The notes: generated by a model not told the origin, from the letters alone. Numbered from the stretch's first letter, positions 1-10,373 are shown. The stretch is DNA of 64,000 nt from Delphinapterus leucas (GCF_002288925.2 NW_022098076.1:81717423-81781422), one strand, 5' to 3'. Program-made: numbers and translations.

Positions 1-118
1 AGAGATATGGGGACATATGTATATGTATAACTGATTCATTGTGTTGTGAAGCAGAAACTAACACACCATTGTAAAGCAATTATGCTCCAATAAAGATGTT
101 AAAAAATATTAATAAATA
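1..118 (+). mobile_element. L1 LINE 3' end (cetartiodactyl type)
   Basis: The stretch resembles the 3' UTR end of cetartiodactyl L1 elements: 'aactgattcattgtgttgtg', 'agcagaaactaacacaccat', then 'ccaataaagatgtt' and an A/T-rich tail with 'aataaataaaa'. Only the last ~118 bases lie in the window, so the 5' extent is unknown. Non-coding remnant. Confidence 0.8.
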
Positions 119-353
119 AAATGGGGGACCGAGATCCATACATAACCCAACACTAATGCAGTGAGTTAGGAGCTCACTAGATACACTGATGCCGTGCTAA
201 TGGCACACAATCCAAGGAAATCAATTCTTTCATTCCTTTATTCAATCAACAAACACTCACTGAGTGTCTTCTCTGGTTCGGGCACTGTTTTAGGCCTTAT
301 AAATACAGTTATAAAAGTGACAGGCAGGTTCTAACTCTGATGGAGGTTATATT

Positions 354-384
<31 letters not shown>

Positions 385-493
385 CAGAGAGGGAGAGGGA
401 GAGATAGAGACAGAGTAGCGTGGGCTAAGGGAGAGTAACAGGCAATACAAATAAATAACTAAACCAGAAAATTATAAACCATATAATTATAAG
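119..493. repeat. Ancient interspersed repeat fragment with an embedded (TG)n(AG)n microsatellite
   Basis: From about 222 the text ('ttattcaatcaacaaacact', 'gggcactgttttaggcct') belongs to an old mammalian repeat that recurs near 28010 and 36530; I cannot name its family with certainty. It is interrupted at about 353-415 by a (TG)n run followed by (AG)n. No coding signal. Confidence 0.45.
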
Positions 494-953
494 GGTCTAT
501 AGTGGGTTGAATGGTGGCCTTCCAAAAGTTATGTCCCTCTCCTAACTCCCAGAACCTGTAAATGTGACCTTATTTGGAAAAAGGGACTTTGCAGACGTAA
601 TTAAGTTAAAGATCTTGAGATGAAATCATCCTGAATTATTGGGGGCGGATGACCTAAATCCAATACCAAGTGTCACTGTAAGAGACAGAGAGAGATATAA
701 GAAGAGAAGAAGGTAACTTTGGAAATGGAGTCAGAGATCAGAGTTTTGCAAATGCAGCCAAGGAACGCCTGGAGAAGCTGGAAGAGGCAGAGAAGGATTC
801 TCCACCTGGGCCTCCAGAGGGAGTGTAGCCCCACCACCACCTTGATTTCTGACACCTGGCCTCCAGAGCTGTGAGGGAATAACTTCTGTTGTTTTGCACC
901 ATGACGTTTACAGTGTATTTGTTACAACAACTCTAGAAAACTAATACAGCTTT
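494..953 (+). mobile_element. MLT1-type LTR (ERVL-MaLR)
   Basis: The whole length follows the MLT1 LTR pattern: 'gtgggttgaatggtggcctt' at the 5' end, 'gtgaccttatttggaaaaag', 'tttgcagacgtaattaagtt', 'aatccaatacc', 'caaggaacgcctggagaagc', 'ggcctccagagctgtgaggg', 'acttctgttgttttgca', and the 3' end 'gaaaactaatacag'. It is a nearly complete, diverged solo LTR on plus. No internal retroviral sequence is attached. Shared with other placental mammals, so not lineage-specific. Confidence 0.85.
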
Positions 954-1400
954 TAAAGAAAACAACATGGGCTGATGGAGGCCGGATACTGGAAGGTCTC
1001 ATGCTGTCAAAAACTATGCTCTTTGCAAGGAAGAGGAGACCAGGAGCTGCATCCAGCGTCCCCCTCACAAGTACTATGCAGAAGGTGCTCTTCCTTGGTT
1101 ACCAGCTACAGTTGTGGCCAGGAGTGGACCTCTGCTTCCGTTGCCAGCCAACATCTCTTCTCACTTTTTCTGATTAATAAAAAGTCCCTTTCTTGTGTGG
1201 ACCCACATGTTGTTCAAGTGGGTCTAACTCCCTCCCTGTGTCCCTCCAAATCTCATTCCCACAAACAGACACAGCCACAGTGTCACCAATCAGAGAACCC
1301 CATCATCTGGGCACAGTGATTGGTCCAGGAATAGACATGTGACTCAGGCCAGGCCAATCAGAGAATTTTCTCTGGAACTCTGAGAAAAGACTTCCTGTCT

Positions 1401-1414
1401 CCACTAGGGGGCGC
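1401..1414 (+). promoter_or_regulatory. Candidate CTCF binding motif (forward)
   Basis: 'ccactagggggcgc' matches the CTCF core (CCASNAGGGGGCRS) at essentially every constrained position. Binding itself is inferred. A second, reverse-oriented motif lies about 1 kb to the right. Confidence 0.6.
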
Positions 1415-2386
1415 GGCTGGTGGAATGTGACACTGGGGCTGTGGTTACCTGATGCAGGCTTTCAGTTAAATGACCCTGTAGCTTTCCTTCTTTCCCCCTT
1501 TTGTTTAAATTAGTTCTCAGTCTCTCTTGCTTGTAAATGAAAGGGCTCTAGGTTGAGGCCCTGTCCTGGTGACCTAGGCCAGACCACATGTAGCACATAG
1601 GGTCCTTTCCATCTTCCCTGGACAAAAGTCTAGAGGCAGACCTACTTCTCAGAAGGGACCCTGCACCCACTCTGCGTCCAGTCCTTCTTCGCCTGCTAAA
1701 GGGTAGGGGGCGGGTCTTCTCACTGTCTGGCCGTGAGGGAGAAGAAAGAAGCAATCCAAAAGGAAAAGAATCAAAGCCAGGGGAACTTCAAAGAGACACT
1801 GAACCCCCAAACGACGGTTTTTAACATCTTTGTTTATCCCTTTGAAAATGCAATTCCCTAACAATGTGCCCCAATTTTGTTCTTGGCCTGAACCCCGATC
1901 AGTGTTTCACTCTGTATCAATCTCAGTTATTTGGTGCAAGAACAGAACTGATTGTAGCCGATGCGAGCTGAGAACGGATTGATCAGAAGGCTGGAGAACT
2001 GGCTCAAAAGATGCAAAAGAACAAAAGGAGGATGAATCACAACCAAAAGCAGGCCCCTGGACCAATGTGGGGTAAGGGCTCCAAAGCCAAAGACTGACAT
2101 CACTTCTCCCTGGGACTGCTGCTGCCGCCTCCCCCGACCCTAAAGGAGTTTTTCCACATCAAGACTCTAGGGGAGAACACCTGATTGGCCTAGTGACAAC
2201 ATCACGAGGGGACGCGCGGATGGAAAGTATTTCAGGTGGGCTCTGCCTCCTGCTGATACTCCTATGGGGAAATTTCCTGAACAGAAATTAATTTTTAAAT
2301 ATCTGTAATACTTTGTGCTCTCTCCGGCTGAAGCAAAGGGGAAAAGCTTGGAGACGCCCCCGCAGTCATTGGATAGTGTCACAACA

Positions 2387-2400
2387 GTGCCCTCTAGTGA
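2387..2400 (-). promoter_or_regulatory. Candidate CTCF binding motif (reverse)
   Basis: On minus the sequence reads 'tcactagagggcac', a good match to the CTCF core with the AGRGGGC block intact. With the forward motif at 1401 it forms a convergent pair. Confidence 0.5.
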
Positions 2401-2613
2401 CAGACTAATGATAGGTGAAAAACAAGGTAAGTATCGATGTTTACACACCCCACTAAAAACGTCCTGCTGAAATTCAGTCACGCTTAGTTTCGTGATTTAG
2501 ACCATGGCACAAAGCAAGAGAAAATTCCAAGATGCAAATGCTAAACTGTGAAAGGGATATAAAAAGGACTGTGACTTATAATAGATGTTAGGTTGCCTCA
2601 ACCACAGTCCACA

Positions 2614-2741
2614 CCCACGGGAATTCAAACACCCCTCGTGGTGAGAGCAACAGTGTCATTTTTGCTCTGACTGTCTGCCCATGGGAATTCAAACAGCCCT
2701 CGTGGTGAGAACAGCAGTGTCATTTTTGCTGTTACTGTCCA
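2614..2741. repeat. Two-copy 64-bp tandem duplication
   Basis: Copies 2614-2677 and 2678-2741 align without gaps. Both contain 'gggaattcaaaca', 'ccctcgtggtgaga' and 'cagtgtcatttttgct'. I count 8 mismatches in 64, about 87% identity. It fits no named transposon. Confidence 0.85.
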
Positions 2742-3164
2742 GTGTGGCTACTTCCTTGAAGATAAAACCTGCTCCTTTGGAAGTGAGGCTCACTGGCCGA
2801 GGTGCAGGGAGTCTGGACAAGCTCCCAGAGTTGAAGGCAGAAGGTGTGGGGTATCTGAGGGTCCACTTCCCTGGGGTCTAGCACACAGGACACATTTGTG
2901 GAATGGATGGAGGAAGCCAAACCTTTGATAGAGCACAGCAGCACCAACAATGAAGGAAATGTACAAGGATGCTTATACACTAAAGAGGACCAGGGGAGAT
3001 AAGGAGGGAGGTTCTGTCAATTGTCATAGGTCTGCAGTCAACAGATAAAGGAGGGAAAGTACACACCTGATAAATGGAGGAAATGCTGGTGAAGAGGGGC
3101 TGCCCGGAGTCAACATGGCCCTAGGACCTAGGCAGGAAGGAAATGGTTTATCTCTATTATGGAA

Positions 3165-3765
3165 TGGATGTGTCCTCCCAAATTCAAATGCAGAAGCTCT
3201 AATCCCCACTGTGGAGGTGGGGACTTTGGCAGGTAATTAGGTCATGAGGGTGAAGGCCTCATGAATGGGATTAGTGCCCTTATAAGAGACATGAGAAATA
3301 AGTTGAGGCGATGTTTTGTACAGCAGGATGTCTATAGTTAATAATACTATATTGCATATATGAAAGGTGTTGAGAGTGAATCTTAAAAGTCCTCATCACA
3401 AGAAAAAAACTGTGTGGTACAGAATTTAACTAGACTTATTGTGGTGATCATTCTGCAATATGTACAAATATGGAATCATTATGTTGTATACCTGAAACTA
3501 ATATAGTGTTATATGTCAATTATACCTCAATTTTTAAAAAATCAGAGACATGAGAGAGTTCTCTCCCTTTATCTCTGGGCGCCACAAGAGGACACAGAAA
3601 AAAAGTGCTGGTGCAAGACGGAAAGAGAGCTCTCACCAGAAATGGGCCATGTTGGCACCTTGATCTTGGGCTTCCCAGCTTCCAGAGCTGTGAGAAGTAA
3701 ATGTCTGTTGTTTAAGCCACACAGTCTATGGCAGCCCCAGAAGACTAAGACAATCTCTTGTCTCT
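3165..3765 (+). mobile_element. MaLR-like LTR split by an L1
   Basis: The two halves (about 3165-3296 and 3544-3765) read as one LTR: 'attaggtcatgagggtgaag', 'atgaatgggattagtgccct', 'ccttgatcttgggcttccca', 'gctgtgagaagtaaatgtct', 'gtttaagccacacagtctat'. This pattern is typical of ERVL-MaLR LTRs; the subfamily is uncertain. The break is filled by the L1 at 3297-3543. Confidence 0.7.
3297..3543 (+). mobile_element. 5'-truncated L1 3' end with target-site duplication
   Basis: The sequence follows the L1M 3' UTR ('gtctatagttaataatacta', 'gacttattgtggtgatcatt', 'atgttgtatacctgaaacta', 'gtcaattatacctcaat'). The 12-bp repeat 'agagacatgaga' sits on both sides (3285-3296 and 3544-3555), which fixes the insertion inside the older LTR. 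Confidence 0.85.
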
Positions 3766-4107
3766 GGCTTCTAGAGAATGGAAGCCTCATAGGTGTTCCC
3801 AACCCTTGCTGTGCATTCATTGAACAATATACGTGTAAAAGCACCTACTCTGGTCCTAGGACTGCAACAGGGACTGGTGCCTGGGCTGCTTTAACAGGAC
3901 ACCATCTAGTCAAGTCCCTCCTGACAGTGGACTTAATTTGAGAACTAAAGGACAAAAAGGGGCCCACCAGGGCAGGTCTGGGGCATGCTGGAGGAGCAAC
4001 AAGGAAACCTGGGTGGCATGCCAGTTGTTGGGGCACAAGGTGTGGAGGTAGGGTGGCACCGTGTGGAAGTGGAGGTCTCCCTTCTTGCACGCCCTTCGGG
4101 GAGCAGG
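3766..4107. other. Intergenic, nothing recognised
   Basis: No repeat, exon or regulatory motif stood out on either strand. Open frames here lack homology that I can recognise. Confidence 0.4.
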
Positions 4108-4312
4108 ACAGTAGCATGATTAAGGGTGTAGATGCCAGCCTGACAGCCCAGATTCTAATCCTAACTGAGCCGCTTAGTTATTGTGCCATTCCTGATTAGG
4201 CTCTCGACCTCTCTGTGCCTCAGTTTTCTCATCTGTAAAATGGGGGTCATTGTAGCACCGACCTCACAGGATTGGTGTAAAGATGGAAATACGTAAGTAA
4301 GAAATGCCCACC
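4108..4312 (+). repeat. MIR SINE
   Basis: The MIR core is clear: 'tctctgtgcctcagttttct', 'catctgtaaaatgggg' and a following 'cctcacaggattggtgtaaa', preceded by a degraded tRNA-like head. An old tRNA-derived SINE shared by all mammals. Confidence 0.8.
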
Positions 4313-4978
4313 TAGGAAGGGGGTTCTCAGGTCAGCCATCATCAACTCAGATTTAGTATTATTGTCCTTCTTTACAATTACTGTTCTTAAAAGAAACACC
4401 TCAGAATCATCTCTGGCAAAAATGGAATATGCAAATAGAATACATTGCGCATGCTAAGCAGAGACCTAGTTATGTCTTCGGTAGCTCAGATGGATTCTCT
4501 GGAATAACTAGACTTTTTCAATGATGTGTTTGAAATGAAGTTTAGCAGGCTTGAGTTCTTAATAACATAAATCCTAATTATGTACTCTCTGGGGCCATAA
4601 GCTCCTTTTGTTTTCCTATCACAAATTACAGACAATATTTTAAATTGCTAATTGTAAGAAATGCTCAGGAAACATCTCAAACCTCAGAGAAAGGTTGGAC
4701 AGGTGTGAAAGGAAGGAGAGAGCTGTGGGGAAGAGAGACCAGCTCGTTTCTAAGTGATGTGGGTTGAGCAGTCCCAGAGCAGAACCCCAACAATGAATTG
4801 GAATGTAGTGAGAATTTCCTCAGAGAAGGAGCAAATCTTCTTTCTGATCCTCTCAGAGCTTAGCCAAGGGGGCCCGTCAGAAGTTGCAGCTACAGGTCAA
4901 CCCCTTGTGGAATCTTGGGAGATGCTGCAAAGACAAAGTATTTTAAACAAAGTGAAGAACGAAGAGAGTATCAAATTC
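4313..4978. other. Intergenic, nothing recognised
   Basis: Moderately AT-rich unique-looking DNA without a recognised exon or repeat. Confidence 0.4.
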
Positions 4979-5118
4979 ACACACACACACACACAGACAC
5001 ACACACACACACACAGGAAGAGAGAGAAGGAAGAGAAAAGAAGGAAAGAAAAGAAAAGAAAAAGGAATGAAAACGGAGGGGAATGGCGAAAAGAGGAAGA
5101 GAAAAAAAGGGAGGAAAA
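4979..5118 (+). repeat. (CA)n microsatellite followed by a ~100-bp purine tract
   Basis: 4979-5015 is an imperfect (CA)n with one 'cagaca' interruption. 5016-5118 is almost all A and G on the plus strand (gaagag, aaaagaagg and ggaggaaaag blocks). Such homopurine tracts often grow from the tails of simple repeats and can form triplex structure. The lysine/glutamate-rich open frames across it are an artefact of composition. Confidence 0.9.
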
Positions 5119-5815
5119 GCCCACACACTCTGGCTTGGAGAAGACTCAAGAAAGGCAGCCAGGGTTAAGTTATCCCAGGAATTTCTAAGTTTTATAGCGA
5201 GGAGATGAAACTTAGGAGTTTCCAATCAACAGAAAATGGGTGTGTGCTCATGGCCCCATTCTGCTCTCTCCTCTCATCTTCCCCTTTCTCCATCTTTCTC
5301 TGGGAGGGAAGGAAGGGGTTCTCACCTCCTCCCACTCTTGCCTCCATCCCTCTCTGTGCTATCAGCACCTCCCATGCGTAACTGCATTGTTGGTAGAGCA
5401 GTGGAAAGACCAGCGTCACCACCACAAAATCCCATTGTAATAGGGAAGAACAAATCTCACTCCATGTTAGATCTGTTTCTTTTACCTTAACCTTTGTATT
5501 CTATTGCTTTTGCTACAACTTAATCACTATAAAGGGATATTACCTATAGCTTAAGTATACATAATGGCCCATCTCTGGGAACCCTGTCTCTCATGCCTGA
5601 ATATTAAACTAAAATACCTCTGTTCAGTTCACAGGAAACATGCTGACCAGGCTCACCTATGAATGGCTGCAGGAAGGAAGAAATTAACACCTCCCCTCCC
5701 AAGTCTGGCCGGAGCCAGGAAATATTTGCAACAACTTATCACCTTTTTTACTTTACCTTCTCACCCCGCCCTGCTTTGTTCTATAAAAGAAACTAGCATC
5801 CAAAACCCCAGCAAG
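5119..5815. other. Intergenic, nothing recognised
   Basis: Includes a pyrimidine-rich patch near 5260-5360. No exon or named repeat seen. Confidence 0.4.
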
Positions 5816-6031
5816 GGGCTTCCCTGGTGGCGCAGTGGTTGAGAGTCCGCCTGCCGATGCAGGGGACACAGGTTCGTGCCCAGGTCCAGGAGGATCCCAC
5901 ATGCCGCGGAGCGGCTGGGCCCGTGAGCCATGGCCGCTGAGCCTGCGCATCCGGAGCCTGTGCTCCGCAATGGGAGAGGCCACAACAGTGAGAGGCCCAC
6001 GTACCGCAAAAAAAAAAAAAAAAAAAAAAAA
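5816..6031 (+). mobile_element. CHR-2 type SINE (cetacean)
   Basis: Full-length: head 'gggcttccctggtggcgcag', tRNA-like part with B-box-like 'aggttcgtgcc', body 'gccatggccgctgagcctgc', end 'cagtgagaggcccacgtacc', then an A-tail of more than 20. Imperfect target repeats ('aaaaccccagcaag' before, 'aaaaaccagcaag' after) flank it. The polylysine-ending frames across this copy come from the SINE and its tail. Confidence 0.95.
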
Positions 6032-6526
6032 CAATAAAAACCAGCAAGATGGTTCTCTGGGACACCTGTCCACCATCATCTCAGTGTGCTGGCTTTCTGA
6101 ATTAAGTTGCTATTCTTTGCCCCAACAACTCATCTCTCAATTTCTTGGCCTTTCATGAAGTGAGCAGTACAAGCTTGGACTCGGTAACGCCATCAGAGCT
6201 GAGGGCAGATGGGGTATAGCTGAGGCACCTGTGCCACTTCCCTTTGTAAATCGAGGTGTGTCCCTCTCCTTCCCTGTCAGCCTGCAAATCCCCTGCTCTA
6301 CCTCCGCTAAGAGACAAACACATTTGCAAGTTTCTAAATGTTACCATTTCTATTCATGCTTAGCAATATCCAAGTAATGCTTGCAAAAAATGTGAACTAC
6401 TATTAAGGTTAAAAATAGCCAAACAACTGTAATGCAACTTGGTTTTAATATACCTATAAAAATATTAAATTATCTGACCACCAGCAGTCACTTGTGATAC
6501 ATGTTACATTTCAAAATATACAGTGT

Positions 6527-6880
6527 AGGGCTTCCCTGGTGGTAGCATGGTTGAGAATCCGCCTGTCAGTGCCAAAGACACGGGTTCAATCCCTGGTCCG
6601 GGAAGATCCCGCATGCCACGGAGCGGCTAAGCCCAGGCGCCACAACTACTGAGCCCACGTGCCACAACTACTGAGCCCACGCGCCACAACTACTGAAGCC
6701 TCATGCCTATAACCCGTGCTCCACAACAAGAGAAGCCACCACAATGAGAAGCCCACGAACCACAATGAAGAGTATCCCCCGCTCACCACAACCAGATAAA
6801 TGCCCACACACAGCAATGAAGACCCTACACAGACAGAAACAATAAATAAATAAAATAGAATAAATATATTTTTAAAAATA
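6527..6880 (+). mobile_element. CHR-1 type SINE with amplified internal unit
   Basis: The longer CHR form: head 'gggcttccctggtggtagca', then three consecutive 'gccacaactactga' units (about 6640-6700), 'gtgctccacaacaagagaag', 'gaagagtatcccccgctcac' and a tail of 'aataaataaataaa'. Target repeat 'atacagt' occurs on both sides. Confidence 0.93.
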
Positions 6881-7174
6881 CAGTATAAATAAGTAAAGAG
6901 TCTGGATAATTTGATAATTTGGATTAAACTAGTTCATAAGTTTGTCCCTGTTATATATAAAATCTCTTTTGAACTTTAGGATATATTTGATCCTTTCTAT
7001 CCATCATTTTCCTCCTAGATGTGTAAACATAAATGACACACATAGTAAAAATCTTAGAGAGTTGGATTTCTTTTTTTTAATTGTAGCGTTGCTTTCACTA
7101 AAAGTTGTTTCAAAAAAATCCTTTGTTGTTAAGACATTTTAAAAATGTGGGTCTGGAGGACCATTTGTGATTAT

Positions 7175-7375
7175 AATACCTTACATATTTACAGTGTTTA
7201 ACAGTATCCAAATGCTTTCATACGCATAATCTTGATTTTCCTAACAACCTTAGTACAGAAGATAAGGCAACAGAAGATCAAAGAGTTTAAGGTCACATAT
7301 AAATAGTAAATTTTAAACTGAGACCAAAATCTGGGCCTCTGTCACATAGCCCACTGGCATTTCCATCCCATCATG
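7175..7375 (-). repeat. MIR SINE (minus)
   Basis: A degraded antisense MIR: 'agtatccaaatgctttcata', 'cctaacaaccttagtacaga', 'agagtttaaggtcaca' and 'aaaatctgggcctctgtcac' follow the reverse MIR order. Confidence 0.65.
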
Positions 7376-7439
7376 CTGTAAATTGGATTCCTATAGTGAG
7401 TAGGAGGATACAATAGAGTACATTTTAAGAATACAGTCT

Positions 7440-7649
7440 AGGGCTTCCCTGGTGGTGCAGTGGTTGAGAGTCCGCCTGCTGATGTGGGGGACGCGGGTTC
7501 GTACCCCGGTCCGGGAAGATCCTACATGCCACAGAGTGGCTGGGCCCATGAGCCATGGCCGCTGAGCCTGCACGTCCAGAACCTGTGCTCCACGGCGGGA
7601 GAGGCTGCAACAGTGAGAGGCCCGCATACCGCAAAAAGAAAAAAAAGAA
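7440..7649 (+). mobile_element. CHR-2 type SINE
   Basis: Full-length CHR-2 with B-box-like 'gggttcgtacc' and body 'gccatggccgctgagcctgc'. The tail is interrupted by G (aaaaagaaaaaaaagaaa). Flanks 'aagaatacagtct' (7427-7439) and 'aagagtacagtct' (7650-7662) are target-site duplications with one change. Confidence 0.95.
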
Positions 7650-7662
7650 AAGAGTACAGTCT

Positions 7663-9500
7663 TATTTTACAAGTCAATTTTGTAAGTTACTCATTCAAAT
7701 TCCTCAATATTTTTTATGCTTTCCATGTACTTATATTCCTACCTATGTATTATGTTAAAGGAATTAGATAACCTCAAAAAAGTCGGAAAGAAACTTCAAA
7801 ACTGCCTGCTGTGCTTTTCAAAGCAGCTCAATAATTCAACTTAAATAAGACTTTCATTTTTTTTTAACTCTTATTATAGAAAACCATACCAAAAGTAAGT
7901 TCTTCATTCCACATTCTAAGATCTAACTTTAATCTGAGGGAAAGAAAGAACATGGGGTTAAGAATATACTGATAGTATAAGGACAGAAATCCGTTTAGAA
8001 GTCTTGTCTTCGTCCATTTGCAGCTCTCTTCCATTTCTACTCTTTTAGGGGGACAGAGCACACAAACTCAGTCCAGTCTCGCTGCCATGAGATTCATGCT
8101 TAAGCCTGAATTAGGTCTATTCTCTCCAATTAGGTCCTTCTCTCCAATTAGGTCTATTCAGTATAGGGGTCTCCAAAAGATCCAGCTAAATCAGCACTTA
8201 TAGTCACATAACATCTGTTCTGGAAAATGGAGTTCTTGGAGTCAAATAACCTTGTAAATTAACTGAAACACACAGACCTCAGATTTTTAAGAAATGTGTG
8301 TATAGACCCAACCAAATAATACATCATATGAGCAACTAAGAATTCATCCATTATGATTATAATTGCGATTCATAATATGCCCCATCTCCGTCCACAGGTT
8401 GTGAATTCTTACCACAGCCTGTGCAGCAAGTGTGGTAATCAGCTGTGGAAAAGTTTCCCAGAGAAATAAGTTTGAACTTCCACCTGTTCTTAAGAATTGA
8501 TAGAATGGATTTGTGATACAGTGAAACCATAAATAAGTTTTGGGTTTGACGGCCACAGAATGTATGTGTACCATATACCAATGTCTTATTCAAAGGTAGG
8601 TATTTGTACACTGTGTTGCACGAATGGATGTATAAATGAATGAATAAATGAATGAGTACTGCAAAGGAATACAGGAATTTGAACATGGCCAAAAAAACAC
8701 AAGTCCGGCTCCAGTGACCCAACCAATGCAATCTTCCTGCCACACTCAGTGGAGATCTCGAATCATCCAATCACGTTCCACTCCTCTCTGCTTAATTATA
8801 TGAACCACGGGCCCCACCGGGGTGGTGCGGAAACAAACAAGAAATGGAGGAGCCGGAAACCCTAGAGCCCAGCTTTCATTTTTAACTTGATTTTTTTGGT
8901 TTCCAGTGTTGCTGCTCATTAAACAGGAGAAAAAGAGAAATGTTTGTAATGTTCAAAACACTTTGCATGTTAACTCATTCCAGATGCAAACAACTTTAAA
9001 GGCAAAAGTCACTAGAGGTGAGTGGTGAACAGGGCCTAGTTACCAAATGAGGTCACATAAAAACTAAAAAACACTAAAGAATAAATAGCCCATGCTGCCC
9101 AGGGGGATGAACAATGCAATGCAAGTAAAAATTAAAACCAAATTACAGACTCTAATCAGCATTGCATAACACATCCAACTTATTTGCATATAATGCAATT
9201 ACCCTGATAGGTACTGAACTCAACACACCCAGCTGTGTTAGTGTGTCTCCAAGGACGTGAGGCATTGGGCTTTTTCCCTGTGTGTTGGCTATGTTCCCTT
9301 ATGACCATGACGGCAAATAAACAACCACTCACCAGCACTGCTAGACTTTGAACATTTGAAATAAAAGTGATACAGATCTGTGCATGGCTAGCATTTAGAG
9401 CCCCTCAGATGAACAAGAAACAGGCTGATTCTGGGTCAGTGCTCCATTTCTAGAACATTCTATTTGATTTTGTGTTTTAGAAAACCACAGTTGTTTTATG
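7663..9500 (-). other. FAM124B 3' UTR and downstream flank (3' end not located)
   Basis: This lies immediately downstream of the FAM124B stop in transcript orientation, so its right part should be 3' UTR. On minus I see no canonical AATAAA within the first ~1.5 kb after the stop, so the cleavage site is not assigned. 8110-8157 holds a three-copy minisatellite based on 'ctccaattaggtc'. 8880-9250 looks non-repetitive and contains the POU octamer 'atttgcat' at about 9183. The extent of the UTR is inferred from position only. Confidence 0.4.
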
Positions 9501-10154
9501 CTATATAAAGAATTCTTCTTCTGCTTCTTTTTCTTCACCCTGGACTGGCAGAGGAAGGGGACATTTTGAGATTATCGTCCTGGAACAAAGGTCCCTTTGG
9601 TCAGCAAGTGACAGAGGATGAACGCTTTCCTTAAAGATTCTGTTGTTTTTGGAAGCAGCTGCCCCTAAGGAAGGGGTTGACAAGCAGGATGGTGGCTGGT
9701 GGGTCCAAAGATCCCTTGGAAATCTGCTCAGAAAAGATTGCCTGGGTCCAGAGCTGACCACGGTGAATCCTGTGTCAACATTCGTCTCTGCCTCTTGCTT
9801 CTCAAAGCTGTTTTCCCGTCTGAGGACCTCTATTCTGGCCCCGGGTTCGAGGTGGAGAGAAGGCAGAGGCAGCTGGGAGTCCGTAGCTGGGCTGCTGGGC
9901 TGAGCTGAGCGGCCAGGGCTTTTCCACGAAGTGCCACTAGCGCTGTCTGACGCTGTCTGCCCACCAGGCTCAGGCCACTCCACCGACCCTACCTTGAACC
10001 TCCTGCCCCTGCTCCTTCGGCTTCTCGGCTCTAGGGTCCTAATCGCAGAGACAGGGGTCAGCCTGGAGCCCTGGGGAAGCGTGTCAGCTCCCGAGGTGCC
10101 ATTCAGAAAGGCAAGTTCACCATTCCTAACACCAAGTCCTGGATTCAACTGGAC
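9501..10154 (-). CDS. FAM124B: FAM124B, terminal coding exon (residues 245-461)
   Basis: This exon encodes the C-terminal half of FAM124B. In transcript order it opens at 10154 just after 'ccttgtcccatag', a strong polypyrimidine tract plus AG acceptor. It continues in phase 0 from exon 1 (V-Q-L-N-P is the expected junction for the family). The 217 codons include G-S-R-L-T-P-V-S near residues 273-280, a basic patch at about 288-298, N-V-D-T-G-F-T-V-V in the middle, R-F-P-R-D-L further on, and an acidic end finishing E-E-E-F-F-I. This half is low-complexity and probably disordered, outside the conserved FAM124 fold. No frameshift or stop is present. From published human work FAM124B is a nuclear protein associated with CHD7/CHD8 complexes; its biochemical activity is unknown. 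The identification rests on recalled human protein similarity across the exon. Confidence 0.93.
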   Translation of the reverse strand, partial: VQLNPGLGVRNGELAFLNGTSGADTLPQGSRLTPVSAIRTLEPRSRRSRGRRFKVGSVEWPEPGGQTASDSASGTSWKSPGRSAQPSSPATDSQLPLPSLHLEPGARIEVLRRENSFEKQEAETNVDTGFTVVSSGPRQSFLSRFPRDLWTHQPPSCLSTPSLGAAASKNNRIFKESVHPLSLADQRDLCSRTIISKCPLPLPVQGEEKEAEEEFFI

Positions 10155-10180
10155 CTATGGGACAAGGAGAAGAGGAACAG
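10155..10180 (-). promoter_or_regulatory. FAM124B splice acceptor
   Basis: On minus, 'ctgttcctcttctccttg' then 'tcccatag' immediately precedes exon 2. This strong pyrimidine tract and the AG at 10156-10155 decide the exon start and keep the frame with exon 1. Confidence 0.9.
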
Positions 10181-10373
10181 GTGTAACCGATGTTTTCCAT
10201 TAACTAAGTGTCAAGAACAGACTATGTCCTATTCAGCCTTCTGCCATGCTGTGCCCATAGCAGACTTTCAATAAAGTCGGTTGAATTGAATAAAAGTGAC
10301 AAGTACAATCCTTCAAAGGGATGAGCTGCCACCTTTGCCTCCTGGAAGGTCATTTGACATTATATTCTACCTT

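Larger units (their letters stand above)
954..3164. other. Intergenic DNA, 3' flank of FAM124B
   Basis: No gene or clearly named repeat was recognised here. The stretch contains the two CTCF-like motifs and the 64-bp tandem duplication listed separately. The short open frames are unrelated to known proteins and have no splice or codon support. Confidence 0.5.

Noticed and set aside
4754..5188. 144-codon plus-strand frame with lysine/glutamate-rich end
   Set aside because: Produced by the CA repeat and purine tract; no homologue recognised.
5816..6031. tRNA genes at the SINE heads
   Set aside because: The tRNA-like segments have B-box-like motifs but no intact cloverleaf or anticodon arm, and they always continue into the SINE body.
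5835..6158. Open frames of 60-150 codons ending in polylysine, here and at each CHR-2 SINE (for example 7460, 13947, 33029, 40272, 56063, 63449)
   Set aside because: The same peptide pattern appears at every copy because the SINE body happens to be open and its A-tail encodes lysine. These are not genes.
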